This document shows, in pieces, positions 7,929 to 14,509 of a DNA stretch of 18,264 bases. The first letter of the stretch is position 1; the number at the start of each line of letters is the position of its first letter. This DNA comes from an uncultured Peptoniphilus sp. (GTDB lineage Bacteria > Bacillota > Clostridia > Tissierellales > Peptoniphilaceae). The notes below the pieces were generated by a model that did not search any database, was not told the origin of the DNA, and worked only from the letters and a program-made list of their open reading frames with translations. The stretch spans positions 1-18,264 of the forward strand of contig CABTWG010000020.1 of assembly GCA_902488455.1 (NCBI GenBank). Direction: 5' to 3'. Position numbers and translations under genes: made by a program.

Positions 7929-8484
7929 TGTCAAGCTCCGTAAGATTATAATTTTCGATGATTTCGATTACTTTACTTGCGTAGTTAGGGTCCGTCGCAT
8001 AGCCACAAGCCTTAATAAGAGTTATTGCCTCTTTATAATCCTTCGCCTCCATGACCTTTTTATAGCGATCTGCAGTTGAGATGAGTCTGGCATAATCTTT
8101 GAAGCTATCCTTTTTTGAGTCATATTTCTTAAAAGGCTCAAGCACAGACTTCTCTACGCCGTTTTCATACTCTTTCGTCTCCAACTCTACACCACCACTC
8201 TTGGCTTTGATTCCAAAATAATTGTTGTACTTAGTAGACAGTTCACTTCTGCCGAAGTTACTCTCAAGTGCCGATTGGGCAAGGGTAACAGACGGGAAGA
8301 GACCACTCTTCTTAGACACGCTTATCGCCAGAGATTTGGTGGATTCTATGTAATCTTCTTTTGTATTTATACTTGTATTAGTTCCATTGTTTAGAAGCAT
8401 TGCAGGAATCATCATAATAAGGATTCCAAGTATGGTTAAAGTCACCATTCTTCTAAAGAACATATTCGGTTTTTTCTTTTTCAT
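7921..8484 (-). CDS. Membrane-anchored N-acetylglucosaminidase (GH73/LytG-like)
   Basis: This peptidoglycan hydrolase should cut next to N-acetylglucosamine outside the cell. The 187-aa protein has a basic start (MKKKK), one membrane-spanning signal anchor (about 13-31) and a GH73-type domain (about 45-183). The catalytic segment is LAQSALESNFGRSEL, with the likely general acid at Glu74. It is followed by NNYFGIKAK (88-95) and DSFKDYARLI (126-135), all typical of LytG/FlgJ-like enzymes. No SH3 or LysM binding domain is present. GGAGG 4 nt before the ATG fixes the start. It is the first gene of the operon that ends with the D,D-carboxypeptidase, so both ends of the operon act on peptidoglycan. 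Confidence 0.88.
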   Translation of the reverse strand: MKKKKPNMFFRRMVTLTILGILIMMIPAMLLNNGTNTSINTKEDYIESTKSLAISVSKKSGLFPSVTLAQSALESNFGRSELSTKYNNYFGIKAKSGGVELETKEYENGVEKSVLEPFKKYDSKKDSFKDYARLISTADRYKKVMEAKDYKEAITLIKACGYATDPNYASKVIEIIENYNLTELDSE

Positions 8485-8500
8485 AAATCCTCCATGTTTT

Positions 8501-8528
8501 ATTTTATCAAAAATTTACAAAAAAGCAA
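8501..8528 (-). promoter_or_regulatory. Candidate promoter of the glucosaminidase operon
   Basis: Read on the minus strand, the -10 box TAAAAT (8506-8501) is preceded by TGA, an extended -10. A weak -35 TTGCTT (8528-8523) is 16 nt upstream. The GGAGG site begins 7 nt after the -10 box, matching the short-leader pattern of other promoters in this window. Confidence 0.45.
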
Positions 8529-8575
8529 AAGATTCCCATAAAATCAATGATGAAAAGGGTATCTAAAATTTGATA

Positions 8576-8584
8576 TGCTATAAT
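8576..8584 (+). promoter_or_regulatory. Extended -10 promoter of the HEPN/nuclease-tadA operon
   Basis: TGCTATAAT is a consensus extended -10 with no recognisable -35 at the usual spacing. GAGGTG follows 7 nt later and the ATG is at 8602, so the 5' leader would be only about 12 nt. This promoter is divergent from the glucosaminidase promoter about 75 bp away. Confidence 0.6.
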
Positions 8585-8601
8585 TAAAAAAGAGGTGAGA
8601 A

Positions 8602-9525
8602 ATGAATTTACCAGATTTATCATTTACAGGATTTAAATTTGAAAAAGTAGAAAGACCAGTTAAATATTCGATCCTTCACAGGGAGTATCCACCGAAGATG
8701 ACGGAAGAAATGTATAGAATTGTGGAGAATCTCCTTTGGTATGTGCCAAATATAGATTCGATACAGTCGCCTAAGAATGATTTGGCATTATCCCTTGACT
8801 TTGATGAGTTTGCCTTTGAACTCGTAAAGGAAAATATGGAGTTAAATGATGAGGATGTGGCAGTGCTTGATTATATTCCAACCTCAATTGTAAATTTCTA
8901 TAAAAATGAAGTGGATCCTAACTTTCAAAAGATCCTCATAACCAAGTACAAGGACGAATCCACCACCAATAGTCTTCTAAGACATATTAGAAACGCCATC
9001 GCCCACGGATACTTCACCCTAGTTGAGGGGATGCTCATAGGCTTTGACTTCAAAAGCACCAAGTATAGCGACGAAGAATGTACAGCCATCTTTAAGATAT
9101 ATCCAAAGAACCTACTAAAATCACTTAGAATTTTAAATGAAGAAGTGACGGAAGAAAAACTTGCGAAGAAGGCTCTACTTAGATGCGACTATGTGGTTGA
9201 AGACTTTGACGACTCCTACGACAACACCAATATGGGCTTTGATTTCTACGCAAAAAAAGGCAGGAGAAGATACGCAGTAGAGGTTAAAAAGTATGCCGAT
9301 GTAGAAGTTCTCTCTCAAGAAGAAATAGATAAGCTGGTGGACAAATTTTCAAATATTTACAAGACCATCATCCCAGTTTTATTTATAAATACATCTCTTA
9401 TAACAGATGAATCTAAGAAGAAACTTCAAAGCGAAGATATAATCATACTGGATGTTAAAAATATCAAGAAGATGATGCGCGGAATAGATATTCTAAAAGA
9501 GGTAGTAGGTCTTGGAAAGAAGTAA
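8602..9525 (+). CDS. HEPN-like and PD-(D/E)xK nuclease-like two-domain protein
   Basis: I do not recognise a named gene. The 307-aa protein appears to have two nuclease-type modules. In the N-terminal, helix-rich part (about 30-185), LLRHIRNAIAHGYF contains the R-N-x3-H motif of HEPN ribonucleases (Arg130, Asn131, His135). In the C-terminal part (about 190-300), GFDFYAKKG...YAVEVKKY gives the D-x12-E-x-K core of PD-(D/E)xK nucleases (Asp214, Glu227, Lys229). The following IPVLFINTS and IIILDVKNI strands resemble Mrr-type domains. No signal peptide or membrane segment is visible. It has its own promoter, and its last 14 bp overlap the start of tadA. Plausible roles are a stress or phage-triggered RNase/DNase, a tRNA-directed nuclease, or an inactive binding module. 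Motif reading is good; function is inference. Confidence 0.65.
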   Translation: MNLPDLSFTGFKFEKVERPVKYSILHREYPPKMTEEMYRIVENLLWYVPNIDSIQSPKNDLALSLDFDEFAFELVKENMELNDEDVAVLDYIPTSIVNFYKNEVDPNFQKILITKYKDESTTNSLLRHIRNAIAHGYFTLVEGMLIGFDFKSTKYSDEECTAIFKIYPKNLLKSLRILNEEVTEEKLAKKALLRCDYVVEDFDDSYDNTNMGFDFYAKKGRRRYAVEVKKYADVEVLSQEEIDKLVDKFSNIYKTIIPVLFINTSLITDESKKKLQSEDIIILDVKNIKKMMRGIDILKEVVGLGKK

Positions 9526-9985
9526 TTTAGACAAGAGTAAATATATGAAAATCGCCCTACACTTGGCGAAAAAATCCTACAAGCTCGGCGAGATTCCTGT
9601 TGGCGCAGTGGTAGTTTTACATGGAAAAGTCATCGGCTACGGATACAATCTAAAGGAAACTCTAAAGGATGCGACACAGCATGCAGAGATCCGTGCCCTT
9701 AAGATGGCGGCGAAAACTACAGGCACCTACCACTTGGAAGGTGCGACAATGTATACGACCCTTGAACCTTGCGCCATGTGTGCAGGAGCGATGATTCTCT
9801 TTCGCATAGATAAACTCGTAATCGGAGCGAAGAGTCCTCGCATGGGTGCAGCAGGATCCAATCTAAATATTTTAAATAGAGAAGGCTTAAATCACAGAGT
9901 AAAGGTGGAATATTCCGTTTACGGCGAAGAATGTAGCCGACTTATAAGTAAGTTTTTTAAAAATGTAAGAAGAAATAAAAAATAA
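9512..9985 (+). CDS. tadA: tRNA-specific adenosine deaminase TadA
   Basis: TadA converts wobble adenosine 34 of tRNA-Arg(ACG) to inosine, so one tRNA can read several CGN codons. The 157-aa sequence has the zinc-dependent deaminase motifs: HAE at 57-59 (zinc ligand His57, proton shuttle Glu59) and PCAMC at 86-90 (zinc ligands Cys87 and Cys90). The start is a TTG at 9512 behind AGAGG. It supplies the NLDKSKYMKIAL lead-in that matches the N-terminus of Bacillus TadA. The ATG at 9545 would remove it and has no good ribosome-binding site. The rare start codon and the 14-bp overlap with the upstream nuclease-like gene suggest coupled, modest translation. The basic C-terminal tail (about 148-157) fits tRNA binding. 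Confidence 0.93.
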   Translation: MERSNLDKSKYMKIALHLAKKSYKLGEIPVGAVVVLHGKVIGYGYNLKETLKDATQHAEIRALKMAAKTTGTYHLEGATMYTTLEPCAMCAGAMILFRIDKLVIGAKSPRMGAAGSNLNILNREGLNHRVKVEYSVYGEECSRLISKFFKNVRRNKK

Positions 9986-10017
9986 CCTATGTTTTAAACA
10001 TAGGTTAATCGTTTTTT
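9983..10017. terminator. Shared terminator containing both convergent stop codons
   Basis: A near-perfect palindrome (9983-9994 with 9996-10007, TAACCTATGTTT against AAACATAGGTTA) is followed at 10012-10017 by TTTTTT. An A-rich tract lies on the left for the minus strand. The TAA of tadA (9983-9985) and the TAA of the minus-strand lipoprotein (10007-10005) form the two outer ends of the stem. Confidence 0.7.
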
Positions 10018-10865
10018 ATAGAGTTAAGTCTCTTGTACTCTTCGTAAGCCCCATCTCTATTCTTCTTCGTAAGTTCCTTGGAGATGGTGTTTAAATCTGT
10101 TGTATTCTTTATCTCTTCCTTTAAATCTCTTTCAGAGACCAATGTGTTTGAAACTTCTTCGTAGCTTAGAAGGCTGTTTGATTTTATGCCCACCTTGACA
10201 AGAGCCTCCTTGGCGTCTTTTTCGTATATAGAACTATCGAGATCAAAGAGGGAGTATCTGTAGTAGACATAGAAATTATATACAGAATTCTCTTTTATAA
10301 AGCCGAGAACGCTGTAGCTTATAGCAGAATAATCCGCGTCATTTTCAAGATATTTAAATTTTTCAAAAGTTTTATTTAGCTTCGACTTAGCAAGAGCCAC
10401 TTCCACCTTTGACCTGCTTGTAAGGCTAATGGATCTGAAGAGGGACTCGAGATTTTTTTCGCTGATCCTGTCAAACTCATAAAAAAGATCCTTAAAGGCA
10501 GATCTTTCTATGGAGAAAGGAGCCATTCCATCTTCATGGATATAGATTTCATCAACCGTCGGGTTTAAGTACATAATAATGGTTGAAACTTCGAATAAAG
10601 CGGAATCTTCATCAGAAGCAAAGTCCACTCCTGGATATATATTTAGAGTCTTGTCAACAAGCTTAAGTTTAAAGTCATAGTAGCCAAGAATCTCTACAAG
10701 GCTTTGAAGCTTCTTTTCAGTGGTATCATAAGTGTAGAAGGAATAGACCCTCTCAGTAAGAGAAAGCTTCGCCTCTTTGGAGTAGTTTCCCTTACATCCG
10801 ACAAGAAGAAGTGCAAATATAAAGATAGCAAAAATTTTTAAAATAGAATCAAAAGATTTTTTCAA
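10005..10865 (-). CDS. Lipoprotein of unknown function
   Basis: I do not recognise this family. I start it at the TTG at 10865 because GGTGAT precedes it closely and the product then begins with a standard lipoprotein signal peptide (MKKSFDSILKIFAIFIFALL) ending in lipobox LVGC. This gives 286 aa. An earlier in-frame TTG at 10922 overlaps what looks like the -35 box of the promoter. The mature protein is lysine- and glutamate-rich with many predicted helices, and it contains a YYDFKLKLVDKTLNIYPGVDF segment of strand character. It would be anchored to the outer face of the membrane. It is a single-gene transcript, convergent with tadA and divergent from malic enzyme, so context gives no function. 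Confidence 0.65.
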   Translation of the reverse strand: MKKSFDSILKIFAIFIFALLLVGCKGNYSKEAKLSLTERVYSFYTYDTTEKKLQSLVEILGYYDFKLKLVDKTLNIYPGVDFASDEDSALFEVSTIIMYLNPTVDEIYIHEDGMAPFSIERSAFKDLFYEFDRISEKNLESLFRSISLTSRSKVEVALAKSKLNKTFEKFKYLENDADYSAISYSVLGFIKENSVYNFYVYYRYSLFDLDSSIYEKDAKEALVKVGIKSNSLLSYEEVSNTLVSERDLKEEIKNTTDLNTISKELTKKNRDGAYEEYKRLNSIKND

Positions 10866-10893
10866 TAGATCACCAATTAAATTTATTAATATA

Positions 10894-10922
10894 AGTTTAT
10901 TGTTTTTTTTTATTTTAGTCAA
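10894..10922 (-). promoter_or_regulatory. Candidate promoter of the orphan lipoprotein gene
   Basis: On the minus strand, -35 TTGACT (10922-10917) is followed after 17 nt by TAAACT (10899-10894). The strong -35 and the absence of TGN before the -10 set it apart from the other promoters in the window. Its position implies that translation starts downstream, at 10865. Confidence 0.45.
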
Positions 10923-10977
10923 GTAAAATGAGTATTTAGCTAAATTGTGAAAACTTAGGTAAATAAGAAAAGCTAGA

Positions 10978-11006
10978 GAAACATTTTCATGAAACTGTGT
11001 TATAAT
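10978..11006 (+). promoter_or_regulatory. Extended -10 promoter of the malic enzyme-fumarase operon
   Basis: A consensus -10 TATAAT (11001-11006) is preceded by TGT. A partial -35 GAAACA (10978-10983) stands 17 nt upstream. GAGGTGAT starts 6 nt after the -10 box and the ATG is at 11026. Confidence 0.65.
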
Positions 11007-11025
11007 GGAAACGAGGTGATTAATA

Positions 11026-12189
11026 ATGGATAATAAAGAAAAAGCAATGAAATGCCACAGAGAATGGAGAGGAAAATTAGAAATTAAATCTAGAGCAGCT
11101 ACGGAAACTGCAGAAGATTTAGCACTAGCTTACACACCTGGAGTTGCAGAAGCTTGTCTAGCAATAAAGGACAACCCAGAAGAAGCATACAACCTAACCA
11201 GAAAATGGAATTTCGTAGCAGTAGTAACAGACGGAACAGCAGTACTAGGACTAGGAAATATAGGCGGTCAAGCAGGTATGCCAGTAATGGAAGGTAAATC
11301 CATCCTATTTAAAAACTTCGGAGATGTAGACGCTTTCCCAATTTGCTTAAACACAACAGATACAGAAGAAATAATAAAGACAGTTAAGTACTTAGAACCA
11401 ACATTTGGTGGAATCAACCTAGAAGATATACAAGCACCAAAATGTTTTGAAATTGAAAATAGACTTTCAGAAGAATTAGATATACCAGTTTTCCATGATG
11501 ACCAACACGGAACAGCAATAGTAGTATTAGCAGGAGTATTAAACGCACTTAAACTCGTAGGCAAGAAGATGGAAGACGTAAGAATCGTAATGTCCGGAGC
11601 AGGAGCAGCAGGAATGGCAATCAGAAACCTACTAGTTCTTGAAGGAGCAAAGGACGTAATCTTCGTAGGAAGAAAGGGAATCATAGGAGCTGACTACTAC
11701 GAAGACGAATACAGAAAGAAAATCCTAAGCGAATGTAATCCACATGGAATCGAAGGCGGCATGGCAGAAGCACTAAACGGAGCAGACATCTTCATAGGAG
11801 TATCAGGACCTGGAATCGTAACAGAAGAAATGGTTAGAAACATGAACAAAGACGCAATAGTACTAGCAATGGCAAACCCAGTTCCAGAAATCTATCCAGA
11901 CGATGCAAAACGTGCAGGAGCAAGAGTAGTAGGAACAGGAAGATCAGACTTCCCTAACCAAGTAAACAACGTATCAGTATTCCCAGGCATGTTCAGAGGA
12001 GCACTAGACGTAAGAGCTAAGAAGATCACAGACAACATGAAACTAGCAGCAGCACGTGCAATAGCAGACTCAGTAGAAACATTAGACGAAGACAATATCC
12101 TACCACACGCATTTGACCTAAGCGTATCTAAGAAAGTAGCAGAAGCAGTAGCAGAAGCAGCAAGAAAAGACGGAGTCGCTAGAATATGA
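11026..12189 (+). CDS. Malic enzyme (malate dehydrogenase, oxaloacetate-decarboxylating)
   Basis: This enzyme oxidatively decarboxylates malate to pyruvate and CO2 with reduction of NAD or NADP. At 387 aa it is the short bacterial form without a phosphotransacetylase-like extension. Visible features are the catalytic Tyr36 (LALAYTPGVAEAC), the catalytic Lys91 (GMPVMEGKSILFK), the metal-binding GGINLEDI (Glu132, Asp133) and VFHDDQHGTA (Asp158), and the Rossmann loop GAGAAG (191-196). The strand after the loop reads VIFVGRKG, where most relatives have Asp in VDRKG or VDSKG. Gly215 there may shift cofactor choice. GAGGTGAT precedes the ATG. The gene overlaps fumarase by 4 bp, so malate made from fumarate can pass directly to this enzyme. 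Codons end mostly in A (GCA, GTA, CTA, GGA). Confidence 0.92.
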   Translation: MDNKEKAMKCHREWRGKLEIKSRAATETAEDLALAYTPGVAEACLAIKDNPEEAYNLTRKWNFVAVVTDGTAVLGLGNIGGQAGMPVMEGKSILFKNFGDVDAFPICLNTTDTEEIIKTVKYLEPTFGGINLEDIQAPKCFEIENRLSEELDIPVFHDDQHGTAIVVLAGVLNALKLVGKKMEDVRIVMSGAGAAGMAIRNLLVLEGAKDVIFVGRKGIIGADYYEDEYRKKILSECNPHGIEGGMAEALNGADIFIGVSGPGIVTEEMVRNMNKDAIVLAMANPVPEIYPDDAKRAGARVVGTGRSDFPNQVNNVSVFPGMFRGALDVRAKKITDNMKLAAARAIADSVETLDEDNILPHAFDLSVSKKVAEAVAEAARKDGVARI

Positions 12190-13550
12190 AGTATAAAATA
12201 GAACACGATACCTTTGGCGAACTTCAAGTGCCGATAGACAAGTATTGGGGAGCACAAACACAAAGATCTCACCAAAACTTTGTAATAGGCGATGAAAAGA
12301 TGCCGAAAGAAATAATAAAGGCATTCGCAATTCTTAAATACTCAGCAGCAGTAGCAAACAATTCCCTAGGACTACTACCAGATAACAAAAAAGAATTAAT
12401 AACAGAAGTCTGTGACGAAATCCTAGAAGGAAAATTAGAAGGACATTTCCCACTAGTAGTATGGCAAACAGGTTCAGGCACACAATCCAACATGAACGTA
12501 AACGAAGTAGTAGCAAACAGAGGAAATGAAATCGCAAAAGAACACGTCCTACATCCAAACGACGACGTAAACAAATCCCAAAGTTCAAACGACACCTACC
12601 CAACAGCTCTTCACATAGCATCGCTATTAGCAGTAGAAGACAAAGTACTACCAGCAGTAGACACATTAATAGAAACATTTAAAAAGCTAGAAGAAGAATA
12701 CAAAGACATAGTAAAGACAGGAAGAACACACTTGCAAGACGCAGTGCCTATAACATTGGGACAAGAAATAAGTGGATGGAGAAGATCCCTAGAAAGATCA
12801 AGAGAATATATAGAAACATCCAAAGAATCACTAAGAGAAATAGCTCTTGGCGGAACAGCAGTAGGAACAGGACTAAATACACACAAAGACTACGCAGTAA
12901 AAGTAGCAGAAGAAATCTCTAAAAAATCAGGACACAAATTCGTAACAGCAGAAAATAAATTCCACGCCCTAACCAGTAGAGATGAAATAGTGTTTGTCCA
13001 TGGAGCAATGAAGGCACTAGCAGCAGACCTATTAAAAATAGCAAATGACGTAAGACTACTAGCATCAGGACCAAGATGCGGAATCGGAGAACTAATCATA
13101 CCAGAAAATGAACCAGGCTCATCAATAATGCCAGGAAAAGTAAATCCGACCCAAGCAGAAGCACTGACCATGGTAGCAGTACAAGTAATGGGAAATGATG
13201 CAACCATAGGATTTGCAGCATCACAAGGAAATTTTGAACTAAATGTATTCCTTCCAGTGATCGCATATAACTTCCTACAATCAGCGCGACTTCTAGCAGA
13301 CGCAATGATCTCATTTAACAAGAACTGCGCAGTAGGAATAAAACCAAACATGGAAAGAATCGAAGAAAACCTAAACAAATCACTAATGCTAGTAACAGCA
13401 CTAAATCCACATATAGGCTACGAAAAAGCAGCAGAAATAGCAAAGCTTGCCCACAAAGAAAAGACAACATTAAAAGAAGCAACATTAAAACTAGGATACT
13501 TGACAGAAGAAGAATTCGACGAAATAGTAGATCCAAGAAAAATGGTATAA
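12186..13550 (+). CDS. fumC: Class II fumarate hydratase (fumarase C)
   Basis: This enzyme catalyses reversible hydration of fumarate to malate without an iron-sulfur cluster. The 454-aa length is close to the class II norm. Signatures include TGSGTQSNMNVNEV (95-108), the substrate segment SSNDTYPT (133-140), the catalytic GRTHLQDAVP (His182) and the superfamily signature GSSIMPGKVNPTQAEA, whose serines (312-313) include the catalytic one on the mobile loop. The LGGTAVGTGLN segment (221-231) is also present. Aspartase shares the fold, but the motif set and coupling to malic enzyme favour fumarase. The ATG overlaps the malic enzyme stop (ATGA). The same A-ending codon bias runs through it, leaving long stop-free shadow frames on the opposite strand. 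Confidence 0.93.
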   Translation: MKYKIEHDTFGELQVPIDKYWGAQTQRSHQNFVIGDEKMPKEIIKAFAILKYSAAVANNSLGLLPDNKKELITEVCDEILEGKLEGHFPLVVWQTGSGTQSNMNVNEVVANRGNEIAKEHVLHPNDDVNKSQSSNDTYPTALHIASLLAVEDKVLPAVDTLIETFKKLEEEYKDIVKTGRTHLQDAVPITLGQEISGWRRSLERSREYIETSKESLREIALGGTAVGTGLNTHKDYAVKVAEEISKKSGHKFVTAENKFHALTSRDEIVFVHGAMKALAADLLKIANDVRLLASGPRCGIGELIIPENEPGSSIMPGKVNPTQAEALTMVAVQVMGNDATIGFAASQGNFELNVFLPVIAYNFLQSARLLADAMISFNKNCAVGIKPNMERIEENLNKSLMLVTALNPHIGYEKAAEIAKLAHKEKTTLKEATLKLGYLTEEEFDEIVDPRKMV

Positions 13551-13556
13551 GAAAAT

Positions 13557-13579
13557 GGCGTGTAGATCACGCCTTTTTT
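13557..13579 (+). terminator. Rho-independent terminator after fumarase
   Basis: A GGCGTG/CACGCC stem (13557-13562 with 13568-13573) with loop TAGAT is followed directly by six T residues. It lies 6 nt after the fumarase stop and separates that operon from the universal stress protein gene. Confidence 0.85.
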
Positions 13580-13601
13580 ATTACCTATGATAATGAATTA
13601 A

Positions 13602-13613
13602 AGTTTGCAAACT
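13602..13613. promoter_or_regulatory. Perfect 12-bp palindrome upstream of the stress protein gene
   Basis: AGTTTGCAAACT is a perfect inverted repeat, 29 nt before the universal stress protein ATG and between the fumarase terminator and its ribosome-binding site. It could be an operator for a dimeric regulator. I cannot assign a regulator, and no convincing -10/-35 pair is visible around it, so promoter placement for the gene remains open. Confidence 0.35.
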
Positions 13614-13641
13614 GGGTAAACATGTAGTAAGGAGGGATTAT

Positions 13642-14079
13642 ATGAAAATATTAGTGCCAGTAGACGGATCAAAGAGTTCAAATAAATCAGTAGAAGTAGC
13701 AAAAGAAATAGGTAAGAAATTCGAAGCAGAACTATTAATCATGACAGTAGTATCAGAAACATCCATCTTCGAACAATATCCAACCAACTTCCCATATACA
13801 TTAGAAGTAAACAAAGCCAACACAGAAAGAGCAGAATACGTACTTAAAGAAGTAGAAGAATCCCTAAAGGACTATCCGTACAAAGTAGAACTCTTCCACA
13901 CAATTGGAAGCCCAGCAGAAGAAATAGTAAACGTAGCAGAGGATAGAGGTTGCAGTTTAATAATCGTAGGCAACAGAGGACTCGGAGCATTCTCAAGGAC
14001 ACTACTAGGATCAGTATCAAACAAAGTAATCAACACATCTAAAATCTCAGTCCTAGTAGTCAAATCAGATATAAAATAA
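13642..14079 (+). CDS. Universal stress protein, UspA family, ATP-binding type
   Basis: This cytoplasmic single-domain Usp protein has 145 aa, the usual family length. It begins with the family strand ILVPVDGS (3-10, Asp8 at the adenine pocket). It ends with the nucleotide-binding motif G-x2-G-x9-G-S (Gly110, Gly113, Gly123, Ser124), so it belongs to the ATP-binding subgroup. Such proteins help cells survive starvation and other growth arrest. AGGAGGG lies 5 nt before the ATG. It stands between two terminators and is probably its own transcript. Its codon use matches the malic enzyme-fumarase pair: 15 of 18 Val codons are GTA and 6 of 7 Ala codons are GCA. Confidence 0.92.
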   Translation: MKILVPVDGSKSSNKSVEVAKEIGKKFEAELLIMTVVSETSIFEQYPTNFPYTLEVNKANTERAEYVLKEVEESLKDYPYKVELFHTIGSPAEEIVNVAEDRGCSLIIVGNRGLGAFSRTLLGSVSNKVINTSKISVLVVKSDIK

Positions 14080-14083
14080 AATT

Positions 14084-14106
14084 AAGCAGGCAATGCCTGC
14101 TTTTTT
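14084..14106. terminator. Terminator after the universal stress protein gene
   Basis: An AAGCAGGC/GCCTGCTT stem (14084-14091 with 14095-14102) with a three-base loop ends in six T residues (14101-14106). A T-rich tract also follows the hairpin on the minus strand, so it may also serve the oncoming small membrane protein gene. Confidence 0.8.
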
Positions 14107-14164
14107 GCTGCTTCGATTATGTTTTAATATAAATTACTCATCTAAAAATAAATTCTTTTAAAAA

Positions 14165-14416
14165 TTAATTTCTTCTGTTGTTATTTAAATTTCCAGACAT
14201 AAGTAGAGAAATAAAGATAAGCCCCATCGCCATATATTTTTGATTTCTATACATCGCATAGGCAGACGCAGAAAGAAAAGTTATCATGTACAATAGCTTG
14301 CTCACCTTTTCGTCGGCAAAAGTTCCAGTTGCCTTATGTACTCTTATCATTCTAAGTATTGTAACAACAATCAATACCGCAACACATGCAATTAAAAAAT
14401 AAAAACTCGCTCCCAT
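14165..14416 (-). CDS. Small membrane protein of unknown function
   Basis: I do not recognise this 83-aa protein. It starts at the ATG at 14416, which has GGAGGT 4 nt upstream. In-frame ATGs at 14431 and 14428 lie before that ribosome-binding site and are unlikely to be used. Hydrophobic segments are seen at about 4-21, 42-55 and 61-74, with a basic loop RMIRVHKATG between the first two, so two or three membrane spans are likely. The C-terminus is polar (NLNNNRRN). It stands alone between the stress protein gene and the divergent glycolytic operon. The clean ribosome-binding site, promoter-like sequence and downstream hairpin argue that it is a real gene. Confidence 0.6.
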   Translation of the reverse strand: MGASFYFLIACVAVLIVVTILRMIRVHKATGTFADEKVSKLLYMITFLSASAYAMYRNQKYMAMGLIFISLLMSGNLNNNRRN

Positions 14417-14432
14417 AATTACCTCCATCATT

Positions 14433-14441
14433 ATTTTATCA
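14433..14441 (-). promoter_or_regulatory. Candidate extended -10 promoter of the small membrane protein
   Basis: On the minus strand TGATAAAAT (14441-14433) is an extended -10 with no clear -35. GGAGG follows 6 nt later. The same TTTTGATAAAATAA string occurs before the glucosaminidase gene. Confidence 0.4.
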
Positions 14442-14476
14442 AAATGATCTTCTTTTTAAAAGTTATCCAATACATA

Positions 14477-14505
14477 TTGAGGCGGCTTTTAACTTATGTT
14501 AAAAT
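14477..14505 (+). promoter_or_regulatory. Promoter of the cggR-gap-pgk-tpi operon
   Basis: -35 TTGAGG (14477-14482), a 17-nt spacer and -10 TAAAAT (14500-14505) with a preceding TGT form a good promoter. Unlike the other promoters here, 43 nt separate the -10 from the GGAGG site, leaving room for an operator. Confidence 0.65.
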
Positions 14506-14509
14506 TAAG

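Noticed and set aside
7341..8600. Thiamine riboswitch expected with a thiamine-binding protein
   Set aside because: No THI-box-like conserved sequence is visible upstream of the gene or of its operon, and the space before the operon is too short.
10866..10922. Longer lipoprotein reading from the TTG at 10922
   Set aside because: The TTG is part of a TTGACT -35 box, has no Shine-Dalgarno, and would add a polar extension ahead of a complete lipoprotein signal peptide.
12890..13378. 162-codon open frame antisense to fumarase, and several shorter neighbours
   Set aside because: The A-ending codons of fumarase leave few stops on the opposite strand. The frames have no ribosome-binding site, no recognisable domain, and they overlap a clear enzyme gene.
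11026..14079. Codon-biased block as a mobile island
   Set aside because: There is no integrase, transposase, tRNA or flanking repeat, and the genes are ordinary metabolism, so codon bias alone does not support recent transfer.
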